41,027 nt of DNA from Betaproteobacteria bacterium (GTDB taxonomy: Bacteria > Pseudomonadota > Gammaproteobacteria > Burkholderiales > SG8-39): NCBI GenBank assembly GCA_016234705.1, contig JACRAS010000103.1, positions 1 to 41,027 of the forward strand, written 5' to 3'. Under the pieces are notes generated by a model, which made no database searches, was not told the origin of the DNA, and worked only from the letters and a program-made list of their open reading frames with translations. The translations under genes were made by a program, and so were the position numbers. Positions 7,927-16,228 of the stretch are shown here, piece by piece (the first letter of the stretch is position 1; every line of letters begins with the position of its first letter).

Positions 7927-8433
7927 ATGCGCAGCCGGCAGCAATATCACGCCTGCCGCGCACGTAACAAAGCGGGGTGTAGGGCAATTTTCCATGCGCC
8001 GACGCGAGCGCCACGAGTAAATGGTCAGCGCGGATTTACGCTGCTAGAGGCAGTGGTGGCGATGGTGTTGATCAGCGGTGCCGGCTTGGCGCTGTTCGCG
8101 TGGATAAACACCGAGCTTAGTGCGCTGTCGCGATTGCAGCAAACGAATGCGCGCGTCGAGGCGATGGTCAATGTGGTCGAGTATATGCATACGGTGAATC
8201 CGATGTTGTCGCCCGAAGGTGGGGTTTCCTTCGCAGCGTACAGGCTTACCTGGAAGGCGAAGGCGGTCACCGCAGTGCAGGACGGGGTGAGTTACCCGCG
8301 CGGCATGAGTTTGTACCAGCTCGCACTTTATGATAACTACGTTGCGGTACAGCAAGCGGACGGTACCCGCTGGTTCGATTTAACTTTGCGCCAAGTGGGT
8401 TATAAGCGGGTGCGTGATAACAAGCTGTTTTAG
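7927..8433 (+). CDS. Minor pseudopilin, GspI-like
   Basis: 168 residues. ATG 7927 immediately follows the previous stop (TAGATG). The leader before the GFTLLEAVVAMVLISGAGLAL prepilin motif is unusually long (about 35 residues, Arg-rich), and no in-frame start nearer to the motif was found. The pilin helix is intact (Glu5 in TLLEA). The LLEAVVAMVLIS pattern is closest to GspI, but the C-terminal domain is not diagnostic; GspJ or another minor pseudopilin remains possible. Last gene of the secretion cluster: no gspC, D, J, K, L or M follows. Confidence 0.75.
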   Translation: MRSRQQYHACRARNKAGCRAIFHAPTRAPRVNGQRGFTLLEAVVAMVLISGAGLALFAWINTELSALSRLQQTNARVEAMVNVVEYMHTVNPMLSPEGGVSFAAYRLTWKAKAVTAVQDGVSYPRGMSLYQLALYDNYVAVQQADGTRWFDLTLRQVGYKRVRDNKLF

Positions 8434-8460
8434 TTACCGTAACACTGATAGGGAAATTCG

Positions 8461-9252
8461 ATGGTTAGCAAATCACACTTGAAAGTGGCGTTATGCCTGT
8501 TTGCATCGGCAGCACAGGCCGGCATGCAGGAAGGCTACAAGGCTTACCAGGAAGGAGACTATCCGCTTGCGTTTAAAGAATTCAGGCAGATGGCGTGGGA
8601 GGGGGACAAAGACGTCCAGTTTTTCTTGGGGCTGATGTACGCTATTGGGCAAGGCGTTGCCAAAGACGAGAAAGAGGGTGCCATTTGGTATGAAAAGTCG
8701 GCTAAACAGGGCTACGCGGGTGCGCAGGTCAATCTTGGCCACTTGTACTATAAGGGTGCTGGCGTGCCGCAGGACTACGAAAAGGCCGTCTTTTGGTATA
8801 GGGCGGCTGCAGTGCAAGGCTTGGCTCAGGCGCAATATAGCCTGGGGTTGATGTACGACTTTGGTTTAGGGGTGCGAGCGGATTTAAAAGAGGCTGCTAA
8901 TTGGTATCGCAAAGCAGCCGATCAGGGTTACGCGTCGGCGCAGCACAACCTCGGTGTTTTTTTTCAGCAGGGGAAAGGTTCCAGTCCTGATCTCAAGGAG
9001 GCGGCAGTTTGGTTTGAAAAGGCTGCGCAGCAGGGATATTTGCCCTCGCAATTCAACATCGGTTACATGTACGATCAGGGTGATGGCGTTGCTGCCGATC
9101 TGATTCTGGCATACAAGTGGATTTTTCTGGCCGCTCGTGCCGGGGACGAAAAATCCAAGACTTGGCAAAGCAGTTTGGAATCCAGGATGACACCGGAACA
9201 GATCGAGAAGGCCAAGGCTCTGGCCGCAGAGTGGAAGAAACAGCATTTATAA
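8461..9252 (+). CDS. Sel1-repeat (SLR) periplasmic protein
   Basis: 263 residues, ATG 8461 preceded by AGGGAAA. A short signal peptide ends near AAQAG (about residue 20). At least five 36-residue Sel1-like repeats follow, with the recurring pattern A..WY.KAA.QGYA.AQ.NLG..Y..G.GV..D. The C-terminal tail MTPEQIEKAKALAAEWKKQHL is a coiled helix typical of these proteins. Such solenoids mediate protein-protein contacts in the envelope. It lies 27 bp after the last pseudopilin gene and may be cotranscribed, so a link to the secretion system is possible but unproven. Confidence 0.9.
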   Translation: MVSKSHLKVALCLFASAAQAGMQEGYKAYQEGDYPLAFKEFRQMAWEGDKDVQFFLGLMYAIGQGVAKDEKEGAIWYEKSAKQGYAGAQVNLGHLYYKGAGVPQDYEKAVFWYRAAAVQGLAQAQYSLGLMYDFGLGVRADLKEAANWYRKAADQGYASAQHNLGVFFQQGKGSSPDLKEAAVWFEKAAQQGYLPSQFNIGYMYDQGDGVAADLILAYKWIFLAARAGDEKSKTWQSSLESRMTPEQIEKAKALAAEWKKQHL

Positions 9253-9330
9253 ACCGTGAGTCCGCCATTCGGGCATTTCAGGGTTCCTCAACCTCCGCCT
9301 TGATGCAATCGCCACGTACACTGACATCCG

Positions 9331-10305
9331 ATGGGAACTTACCGTTTTTTTCTGGCAATTGCGGTGGCGCTGAGCCACATGGGGGTGACATTCCGGGGGG
9401 GGCATAATCCAGGGACTGTAGCTGTCATTTCATTCTTTCTGATCTCCGGTTTTGTGATGACTGGCCTGGTGCGCTCGCATTACTCGGAGTATCGAAAAAT
9501 ACCGATGTACTATCTGGATAGGCTCGCAAGAATATTTCCGCAATACTTGTTTTTTCTTGTGCTCGCTGCGGCGAGCTACTTTCTTTTCAACATTTCCTCG
9601 ACCTATTTGAGCGACGTGTCTTTCGCGGGCGCGGTGGCCAACGTGTTGGTGGTGCCGCTCGATTTCTATATGTATAGCCCGGCCATCGCGGGCTGCACCT
9701 TCAGTCCCCAGGCCTGGTCGCTCGGATTGGAGTTGACGTTTTATTTGTTGTTTCCCGTTATTTTAATTGGCGGACGGCGCGATCTGTGGTTTGTTGCATC
9801 GCTGTTGGTATGGTTCTTTGCCGCCTACGGTGTGATCGATACCGACCATTGGGGCTATCGGCTGTTGCCGGGGACCTTGTTTATTTTCTTGCTGGGTTCA
9901 TACATTTATGATTTCAGGCAGCCCTCGCCGAGACATCCGGCGGTGCTGTTATTCATTTTGATGATGGTCAGCGCAGTTGCGTTCCGCGCGTCGGGGAAAC
10001 TCGATTTGCCATACAGCTACGAGGTGCTGGCTGGTTTGTTCGTTGGTGTGCCGGCCTTGTTTTTTCTGGCTCGATGCAACAGAAACGGTTGGGATGATTG
10101 GCTCGGAAATTTATCGTATGGAATCTTTCTTTGCCATTTTTTGGTGATTTGGATCGCGGATTTGCTTGGCGTAACGCGAGATATGGGAGGCAAGGTGCTG
10201 ATGATTACGGCAGCAGTCGCGTTGGCTTATTTGGGCTACATTGCGATTGAGCGTCCGGTGGTGCGCTGGAGGCGCGGTCTGCGGCGGGGGAAAGCGCGCG
10301 TATAG
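9331..10305 (+). CDS. Acyltransferase family 3 membrane protein (OafA/YrhL-like)
   Basis: 324 residues, about ten transmembrane segments. Family features: an N-terminal H in the first helix (AIAVALSHMG), SFFLISGFVM, YYLDRLARIFPQY with the conserved arginines, QAWSLGLELTFYLLFP, and LSYGIFLCHF near the end. Members transfer acetyl or other acyl groups to cell-surface polysaccharides at the inner membrane. The gfc/yjb-type polysaccharide locus begins 300 bp downstream, so modification of that polymer is a reasonable guess. No clear ribosome binding site before ATG 9331. The protein is slightly short for the family but complete. Confidence 0.9.
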   Translation: MGTYRFFLAIAVALSHMGVTFRGGHNPGTVAVISFFLISGFVMTGLVRSHYSEYRKIPMYYLDRLARIFPQYLFFLVLAAASYFLFNISSTYLSDVSFAGAVANVLVVPLDFYMYSPAIAGCTFSPQAWSLGLELTFYLLFPVILIGGRRDLWFVASLLVWFFAAYGVIDTDHWGYRLLPGTLFIFLLGSYIYDFRQPSPRHPAVLLFILMMVSAVAFRASGKLDLPYSYEVLAGLFVGVPALFFLARCNRNGWDDWLGNLSYGIFLCHFLVIWIADLLGVTRDMGGKVLMITAAVALAYLGYIAIERPVVRWRRGLRRGKARV

Positions 10306-10448
10306 ATCTGGGGCTGGAGTAGGACAGGCAGCCGCTAATCGACCGCCTGCAGTACGCAGTCAGGATTTGACGGGCTGTCCGTTATTTGCAACGCCGACAT
10401 TTATCCTTGATTACGTGCATTTGTACCAGGGGACAAGCCGATCCGGGC

Positions 10449-10477
10449 TTGCAACATTCTAATTTTCTATGGATAAT
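10449..10477 (+). promoter_or_regulatory. Promoter-like repeat copy 1
   Basis: TTGCAA (10449-10454), 17-bp spacer, GATAAT (10472-10477). The same arrangement recurs 62 bp downstream. Confidence 0.5.
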
Positions 10478-10510
10478 GCGTTCCTAAGGGAGCGGCTAGG
10501 CGGTTCAAGC

Positions 10511-10538
10511 TTGCAACTTTCTGATTTTTGTGGATAAT
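10511..10538 (+). promoter_or_regulatory. Promoter-like repeat copy 2
   Basis: TTGCAA (10511-10516), 16-bp spacer, GATAAT (10533-10538). It differs from copy 1 by a few substitutions and one deletion in the spacer, and is nearer the gene. Confidence 0.55.
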
Positions 10539-10608
10539 GAACGTCCCATTATCTGTTTGAATGTTCCTTCGAACTCGGTTTCTGCTCAGATTAATTCAGG
10601 AGAGAAAA

Positions 10609-10857
10609 ATGAAGAAAGCACTGGCTATTTTGATTGCGTCCGTATTTGTTGCGGGCAGTGCATTGGCGCAAGCGCCCGCCGCTGCACCTGTTGCTGGTGC
10701 TGCTCCTGCTACGGGTGCAGCGGTCGGTGGGATTACCGCTGGTATGGTTGCCGCCGCCGTGGCTGTAGTAGCAGTAGCCGTTGCCGCGTCCACCACTAGC
10801 GACAGCACCCCGGCCGCGACCACAACTACAACCACAACCACAACCACAAAAAAGTAA
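10609..10857 (+). CDS. gfcA: GfcA/YjbE-like small secreted protein with poly-Thr tail
   Basis: 82 residues from ATG 10609, with a strong ribosome binding site. A signal peptide (MKKALAILIASVFVAGSALA) is followed by an Ala/Pro linker. A Gly/Ala/Val hydrophobic segment starting GGITAGMVAAA (from about residue 40) comes next, then STP, ten consecutive Thr and KK. E. coli GfcA (YmcD) and YjbE, the first genes of the group 4 capsule and yjb operons, have the same plan: signal peptide, hydrophobic segment, Thr-rich tail. Here too the gene precedes a GfcB-like lipoprotein and a GfcC-GfcD protein. The C-terminal module recurs in the FecR protein at 17095-17907. Thr codons are mixed (acc/aca/act), so the run is not a simple trinucleotide slip. 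Exact function is unknown even in E. coli. Confidence 0.8.
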   Translation: MKKALAILIASVFVAGSALAQAPAAAPVAGAAPATGAAVGGITAGMVAAAVAVVAVAVAASTTSDSTPAATTTTTTTTTTKK

Positions 10858-10874
10858 ATCGACTGTTCTTCAAG

Positions 10875-10905
10875 AAATCCTTGGCCTGTGGCCAAGGATT
10901 TTTTT
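10875..10905 (+). terminator. Rho-independent terminator after gfcA-like gene
   Basis: A perfect 12-bp stem AAATCCTTGGCC/GGCCAAGGATTT with a TGT loop is followed by a T-run. Sitting between gfcA and gfcB, it probably lowers expression of the downstream genes relative to the small protein. Confidence 0.93.
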
Positions 10906-11163
10906 GTTTCCGTGGTGCCCTACACGTTACGTTGCGGGTTTTGTGGTGAGTTCGTAGAGGATTGGGCGGTGCGCGGACAATGCCTCGGGCAGGGGGATTT
11001 ATCGGTCTCCCGATTGTTCACATAGCAAAATCCCACTTGTTCCTCCTTTTGAAAAGGGGGAGACACATGGCGACCAGGACATTTCCCTCTTTTTCAAAGC
11101 GGGAAACCCATAGCGACGAGCGCATGGCTTAAGATAGCGCCATTGAGTTCTGTCCCCATACAC
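10906..11163. other. Gap between terminator and gfcB
   Basis: No gene seen. It contains an imperfect palindrome at 11043-11062 (CTCCTTTT, then GA, then AAAAGGGGGAG) and, about 35 bp on, a related stretch CCCTCTTTTTCAAAGCGGG. Both resemble scattered proteobacterial intergenic repeats. No clear promoter found. Confidence 0.5.
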
Positions 11164-11877
11164 GTGAAAATCCGAGTCAGCGCCGCGGTACTTTCGCTGG
11201 TCGTTACGCTATCTGCCTGCTCCGCGGGCAGCAATGCGATCCTGCAGACCTTGCCCTACGCCTATGGGCGAAACCCAGGCGTTGATGACGCCAGGCTGAA
11301 TCCAAATTTCCGTTATCTCCGGGTCACCATCGGCGGCCGCGTTGTTCTGCTTGCGCTGGGCAACCTGGACAGCCATGCTCAGGGCCCGACCGAGGTGTGG
11401 TACAGCGCCGAGCGGGAAGTGCTGCGGCTGCAACATGGGCGCCTCGTCGGGGCGATTGGCCTGACAACGGAATGGCGTGACGTCGTGCTACCTGAACTGC
11501 CGTCCTGGTCCGCAGCGGCTCGCGCTAATCAGGCAACTCTATGGGCGCGGACTCGAGACGTCATGCCAGGGTACCGGTTCGGGGTGAAAGATGCGCTCTC
11601 CCTGCGCGTTGTTGCCGAACCGAAGCGGAGCGCATTGAAGGGGCTGGATCCGCAGCGCCTGACCTGGTTCGAGGAACGCGTCGAATCCGGTCCCGTTGCG
11701 GGACTCTCGGCGGTTTTCGGCAATGGCTCACGCGCCGACATTCCGCTGCCGCCGGCACGCTATGCGGTGGATCTTCAGGGGGGGCGGGAAACCGTTGTCT
11801 ATGGTGAGCAGTGCCTCGCGCCGGAGTTGTGTTTTGCGTGGCAGAGGTGGCCCGTGCAGGCGGGCGGGCAGAAGTAA
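11164..11877 (+). CDS. gfcB: GfcB/YjbF-family lipoprotein
   Basis: 237 residues from GTG 11164; a TTG at 11143 would add seven. The lipoprotein signal peptide ends in a lipobox LSAC, with Cys near residue 19. The rest matches the YjbF/GfcB family in size and pattern: YGRNPGVDDARLNPNFRYLRVTIGGRVVLLALG, then WYSAEREVLRLQHGRLVGAIGL, and a C-terminal FEERV ... YAVDLQGG section. In E. coli the group 4 capsule operon gfcABCDE needs this lipoprotein for polymer export or assembly. Its stop overlaps the next ATG (TAATG at 11875-11879), so it is coupled to the fusion gene downstream. Confidence 0.88.
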   Translation: MKIRVSAAVLSLVVTLSACSAGSNAILQTLPYAYGRNPGVDDARLNPNFRYLRVTIGGRVVLLALGNLDSHAQGPTEVWYSAEREVLRLQHGRLVGAIGLTTEWRDVVLPELPSWSAAARANQATLWARTRDVMPGYRFGVKDALSLRVVAEPKRSALKGLDPQRLTWFEERVESGPVAGLSAVFGNGSRADIPLPPARYAVDLQGGRETVVYGEQCLAPELCFAWQRWPVQAGGQK

Positions 11878-14800
11878 TGAAGGCGGGGTCATTTCAAGCT
11901 GCAGTTTCCCCCTCACCCCGGCCCCCTCCCCACAAGCGGGGCGAGGGAGAAAATCCCCTGCCCTTGCCACGGAGAGGGGCGAGAAGGGCGCTTCTGCGTA
12001 GGCTTGCAATAGGGCTTGTTGGGCTACTCGTGCTGGCGCCCTCGCTGGCGTACGGGCAGGTTGCTCCGAAGCGGCTGAGCGATTGGCTGCTGGAGCAGCC
12101 TGCCAGCCCGGACGCCTATCCGCTGGGGTTGAGTTGGCGCGTACCGGGGGAGGTGGCTAGCCAGGGCCAACTGCGCCTCGACCTTTTGAAAGGTCTCTCC
12201 GGCCTCGATCGCGAGGTGAAGGCCGACAGCGAGGCTTTGGGGCGGCTGCGCGACTGGGTGCGCAGGCTTCCAGTCACTGGTCGCGTTCCGGTCGCCGTGC
12301 CCGATGCGCGCTGGCTGCAGGCCAATCCGGTGCGTGACCCTATGCTCCAGCCCGGGCACAGCGTGGTGTTGCCCAAGCGTCCGCGCGCGGTTACGGTGGT
12401 TACCGCGCGCGGCAAGCGCTGCTCGGTGGTTCATTCCGCTGGTCTCGAGGCGATGGCCTACGTGCAGGCTTGCAGCCCCAGCAGTTCGAAGCGAGCGGAT
12501 TGGGCTTGGCTGGCGCAGCCGGACGGCAGGGTGCAGCGCTTCGGTGTCGCCGTCTGGAACCGCGAGACGCAGGACGAACCCGCGCCGGGCGCGTGGATCT
12601 GGGCGCCGCCTCGAGACAGTGGATTTCCGCAGCGCTTGTCTCATCAGCTCATTGCGTTCCTGGCTACGCAGGGGCCCGCGCCCGATCTCGATGCTGGAAT
12701 TCCGGTTAGCTCCGCCAAGATAGTCACCAAAGCTGCTGCGAATGCCGCAGAACCCGTTCGAGGTGGTGCATCTGCAGCGTGGAATCCTTCTGGCCTTGCC
12801 GAACTTGGCGGAACAGCGGCAGGCCTGCGTGAGCAAGAACGGATTCCTGGCTTGGCAGGAACAACGAGAGATTTGCGTGACCAAAAAGGATTCATCGAGC
12901 GCGGCGCGCCGGACTCCGAAACGATAGCTGTTTTGCCCTCGCCTTCACTGGCCGTTTCCTCGCGCTCACGCAGCCTTGAAACCACGGCAAGCGACTGGGG
13001 CGGAGTCGGTCTGTTGCAGACGCCGAGTGCACGCATGGAGAAGGCCGGTCATCTCACGGTCAACTTCAGCCGCATCTATCCCTATTTTCACGGCAACATC
13101 ATGGTGCAAGCCCTGGACTGGCTGGAGGCGGGATTTCGCTACACCAATGTGAGCAACCGGCTCTTCAGCGGAGACCCGAACTTTAGCGGCGATCAAGCCT
13201 ACAAGGACAAGAGCTTCGACGCCAAATTCCGGCTGTGGTCCGAATCGGCCTACGTGCCGCAAGTCGCGCTCGGCCTGCGCGACTTCGGCGGCACAGGAAT
13301 CTTCTCCGGTGAGTATCTGGTGGCGAGCAAGCGTACCGGCGCTTTCGATTGGAGTCTCGGCCTGGGTTGGGGCAGTGTCGGTGCGCGGGGCAAGCTGCGC
13401 AACCCGCTGTCGCTCATTGGCTCATCGTTCGATACGCGGCGCGGGACTGACAGCTCCGGCAATTTAGCCTTCGGGAGTTATTTCCATGGCCCCACCGCTT
13501 TGTTCGGCGGGGTTCAGTACCACACACCCTGGGAGCCGTTGATCCTGAAACTGGAGTACGACGGCAACGATTATCAGCACGAGGGCCTGGGAAACAACTT
13601 GCGGCAAAGCTCCGCCTGGAACTTCGGCGCCGTGTACCGGGCCGGGCGCGCGGTGGATATCACCCTCGGCGTCGAGCGCGGCAATACGGCCATGTTGGGT
13701 GTCACCTTGCACACCCAGTTGGATGGGCTTTCCATGCCCAAGCCGGGCGACCCGCCGCGGGTGGCCGTGGCCGCCGGCCGACCGCAGCAGGCACCCGACT
13801 GGTCGGCGACCAGCCGCGATATTGCGGCGCAGACCGATTGGCACGTACGCAGAATCGAACAGCGCGGGCGCGAACTGCGGGTGACGCTTGACGATGCGGG
13901 CGCCGTCTATTGGCGCGAGCGCGCCGATCGGGCGGCTGCGGTGCTTCACCGCGATGCCCCGGCTAACGTGGATCGCTTTGCGCTCGCCTACCGCCAGCGT
14001 GGGGTGGATGTGACCGAGCACGTGATCGACCGCGACGCCTGGGTCGCGCAGCAGACTCAGTCCTTGCCGCCAAGCGAGCGGCGTGCAGCGGTGGTCGGAC
14101 GTGCGGCCGAAAATGGGGTACCCGAAACCGCGCTGTATCAGGATACGAGGCCGATGTTCGAAACGGCCTTGTCGTCCCACTATCAGCAGACGCTCGGCGG
14201 CCCCGACGGATTTGTCCTGTTCCAGGCCGGGGTGGCGGAGCAGGTCAAGCTGCGGCTACGCGACGACACCTGGTTGCAGGGCAGCCTGCAACTCGGCCTG
14301 ATCGACAACTACAATAAGTTCAGCAATCGCGGTTCAAGTGACTTGCCGCGGGTGCGCACCTATCTGCGGGAATACGTGACCACCTCGAAGCTCACCCTGC
14401 CTTATCTGCAGGCCACGCACGCCGGCAGGCTCGGCGGGAATCAATACTACAGCGTGTACGGCGGCTACTTGGAGTCGATGTTCGCCGGCGTCGGCGGCGA
14501 ATGGCTATATCGGCCGTTTGCCAGCCGGCTCGCTTTCGGCGTGGATGCGAATCTGGTGCAGCAGCGCAATTTTTCGCAGGACTTGGGCTTCGGCAATGCC
14601 GGTGAACAGACCCGCTATCGCGTGGCCACCGGCCATGCGACGCTATATTGGGATACCGGATGGAATAACGTGCAGGCCAATCTGAGCGCCGGGCGCTATC
14701 TGGCGAAAGACGCGGGCGTCACGGTGGCGATGTCGCGCTTGTTCCAGAACGGCGTCACGGTCGGCGCGTTTTTCACCAAGACCAACGTGTCGGCGGAGAA

Positions 14801-16223
14801 GTTCGGCGAGGGCAGTTTCGACAAGGGCGTGTACCTGAGCGTTCCCTTCGATGCCTTTCTCACCCGGTCCAGCAATAGCTTTGCCAGCGTCCTATGGAAA
14901 CCCCTCACCCGCGATGGCGGCGCTAAACTCGGTCGCAGCGTCGAGTTGTACGGCCTCACCAGCGCGCGCGACGATCGCACCTTGCGCTTCAAGGCCGCGC
15001 CGCCGCCAAATGATGAAACGATCCCCTCCGACCGGCGCGACGCCTGGAGCCCGCCGCCCAAGGGGCCCGAGCCCTACACGCGCGTTACGCCAAAGCCGGT
15101 GGCCGGGCAATGGGCGTCCGATGCGCCGGGCTACGAGCAGCGCCTGGTCGAGGCGCTGTACCGGCAGCAGTTCCGCAACATCCGCATCGCTTACGACGCC
15201 TCCCATCGATTGACGGTCGCGCTCTCGAACGACAGCATTCACCCCGTCAGCCGCGCAATCGGTCGCGCTGCGCGCACCGCGCTACGCCTTGGCCCTCTGG
15301 ACATGCGCCAGATCCGCATTACGTTTGCGGAACGCGCCGATCCGCTGGTGACCTATGACTTTCTCGATCTTGCGCGGCTGGAGGGCCACTTCAACGGCAG
15401 GATCAACGCGGCCCAGCTCGCCGACTCCGTCGCCATCGACTACCTGAATCCATCAGTGCGGGAACACGATCCGCTTGCCCGCCTGGATGACCTGGATACC
15501 AAGGCCGAAGAGACGCGCTTCGCCGATCTGCTGCTGCCCGAGCCGGGCAGCGTCGGTCGGGTGGCGAGCGATCTCTCCGCTGCGGGACGCACCGCTGCCG
15601 ATTCCAACTGGCTGCGCCTGGGCATGTTCGGCACCAGCCTGGTGCTTGGGAGTAGTGCACTCGACCGGCGTGCCGACCAGTTTGCCAAGGACCATGCCGG
15701 GAACCGCGGGTTGAAAAGCATGAACAGCATCGGCAACGCGCTTTCATGGCTGGCGCTTGCCGGTAGCGCGGCGGCGGCCCTGGACGGCAGCGATCCTGCG
15801 CGTTCGCGCACCGGCTACGCAGCGCTGGAGGCGGGGGGCACGGCGCTGCTGGCGGTGACGGGGCTGAAATATGCATTCGGGCGCGCCCGTCCGGGGAATG
15901 AACTCGGAAACCACGCCTTCAAACCCTTCTCCACGGCGGCCGGCTACGATTCGCTCCCCTCCGGGCATACGATCGTCTCCTGGGCGGTCGCGACCCCCTT
16001 CGCGGAGGAATACGACGCGCCCTGGTTATATGGCCTCGCGGCCGTCACCAACCTCGCCCGCGTCGGCAGCCGCCAGCACTGGGTGTCGGACACCGTGGCG
16101 GGCAGCGTGCTCGGCTACGCCATAGGCAGGGTTTTCTGGGAATCGTCGCGCGCGCCGAAAAAGGGTGAACCGCGCGTGTTGATCCATCCAGCGGGGATCA
16201 ATCTGGCCTGGGAGTTGAATTGA
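11877..16223 (+). CDS. GfcC-GfcD(YjbH)-PAP2 phosphatase fusion protein
   Basis: 1448 residues. Three modules are seen. (1) A signal peptide (LLRRLAIGLVGLLVLAPSLAYG) and a GfcC/YjbG-like periplasmic domain (about 60-270, with PKRLSDWL, VPVAVPDARWLQANPVRDP and WIWAPPRDSGFP). (2) After a low-complexity linker (270-375), a YjbH/GfcD outer-membrane beta-barrel region of about 750 residues (LLQTPSARMEKAGHLTVNFS onward, many aromatic-rich strands). (3) A C-terminal PAP2 domain with all three motifs: KYAFGRARP (about 1330), PSGH (about 1360) and SRQHWVSD (about 1397). In E. coli GfcC and GfcD are separate and carry no phosphatase. The first 29 codons run through a palindromic intergenic-type repeat, so the true start may be TTG 11964; ATG 11877 overlaps the gfcB stop. 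Confidence 0.88.
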   Translation: MKAGSFQAAVSPSPRPPPHKRGEGENPLPLPRRGARRALLRRLAIGLVGLLVLAPSLAYGQVAPKRLSDWLLEQPASPDAYPLGLSWRVPGEVASQGQLRLDLLKGLSGLDREVKADSEALGRLRDWVRRLPVTGRVPVAVPDARWLQANPVRDPMLQPGHSVVLPKRPRAVTVVTARGKRCSVVHSAGLEAMAYVQACSPSSSKRADWAWLAQPDGRVQRFGVAVWNRETQDEPAPGAWIWAPPRDSGFPQRLSHQLIAFLATQGPAPDLDAGIPVSSAKIVTKAAANAAEPVRGGASAAWNPSGLAELGGTAAGLREQERIPGLAGTTRDLRDQKGFIERGAPDSETIAVLPSPSLAVSSRSRSLETTASDWGGVGLLQTPSARMEKAGHLTVNFSRIYPYFHGNIMVQALDWLEAGFRYTNVSNRLFSGDPNFSGDQAYKDKSFDAKFRLWSESAYVPQVALGLRDFGGTGIFSGEYLVASKRTGAFDWSLGLGWGSVGARGKLRNPLSLIGSSFDTRRGTDSSGNLAFGSYFHGPTALFGGVQYHTPWEPLILKLEYDGNDYQHEGLGNNLRQSSAWNFGAVYRAGRAVDITLGVERGNTAMLGVTLHTQLDGLSMPKPGDPPRVAVAAGRPQQAPDWSATSRDIAAQTDWHVRRIEQRGRELRVTLDDAGAVYWRERADRAAAVLHRDAPANVDRFALAYRQRGVDVTEHVIDRDAWVAQQTQSLPPSERRAAVVGRAAENGVPETALYQDTRPMFETALSSHYQQTLGGPDGFVLFQAGVAEQVKLRLRDDTWLQGSLQLGLIDNYNKFSNRGSSDLPRVRTYLREYVTTSKLTLPYLQATHAGRLGGNQYYSVYGGYLESMFAGVGGEWLYRPFASRLAFGVDANLVQQRNFSQDLGFGNAGEQTRYRVATGHATLYWDTGWNNVQANLSAGRYLAKDAGVTVAMSRLFQNGVTVGAFFTKTNVSAEKFGEGSFDKGVYLSVPFDAFLTRSSNSFASVLWKPLTRDGGAKLGRSVELYGLTSARDDRTLRFKAAPPPNDETIPSDRRDAWSPPPKGPEPYTRVTPKPVAGQWASDAPGYEQRLVEALYRQQFRNIRIAYDASHRLTVALSNDSIHPVSRAIGRAARTALRLGPLDMRQIRITFAERADPLVTYDFLDLARLEGHFNGRINAAQLADSVAIDYLNPSVREHDPLARLDDLDTKAEETRFADLLLPEPGSVGRVASDLSAAGRTAADSNWLRLGMFGTSLVLGSSALDRRADQFAKDHAGNRGLKSMNSIGNALSWLALAGSAAAALDGSDPARSRTGYAALEAGGTALLAVTGLKYAFGRARPGNELGNHAFKPFSTAAGYDSLPSGHTIVSWAVATPFAEEYDAPWLYGLAAVTNLARVGSRQHWVSDTVAGSVLGYAIGRVFWESSRAPKKGEPRVLIHPAGINLAWELN
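11908..11950 (+). repeat. GC-rich palindromic repeat at the start of the fusion gene
   Basis: The stretch of CCCTCACCCC, CCCCTCCCC, ACAAG, CGGGGCGAGGGAG looks like the widespread proteobacterial intergenic palindrome. If translated it gives SPSPRPPPHKRGEGEN, a giveaway of non-coding repeat DNA inside a called reading frame. Confidence 0.6.
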
Positions 16224-16228
16224 GGGCC

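Larger units (their letters stand above)
10306..10608. promoter_or_regulatory. Leader region of the gfcA-like gene, with duplicated promoter repeat
   Basis: No gene in these 303 bases. Two copies of a 31-32-bp repeat (10447-10478 and 10509-10539), 62 bp apart, each read as -35/-10 elements. A 70-base untranslated leader follows, then AGGAGAG (about 10600-10606) before ATG 10609. Confidence 0.6.

Noticed and set aside
10819-10857. Poly-Thr tail as a simple sequence-repeat artefact
   Set aside because: Thr codons are mixed and the same tail with different codons occurs in the FecR protein, after a conserved GGITxGM segment.
12024-12884. 286-residue minus-strand frame inside the GfcC part of the fusion gene
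   Set aside because: No domain, no ribosome binding site; the plus strand is a continuous, motif-bearing protein.
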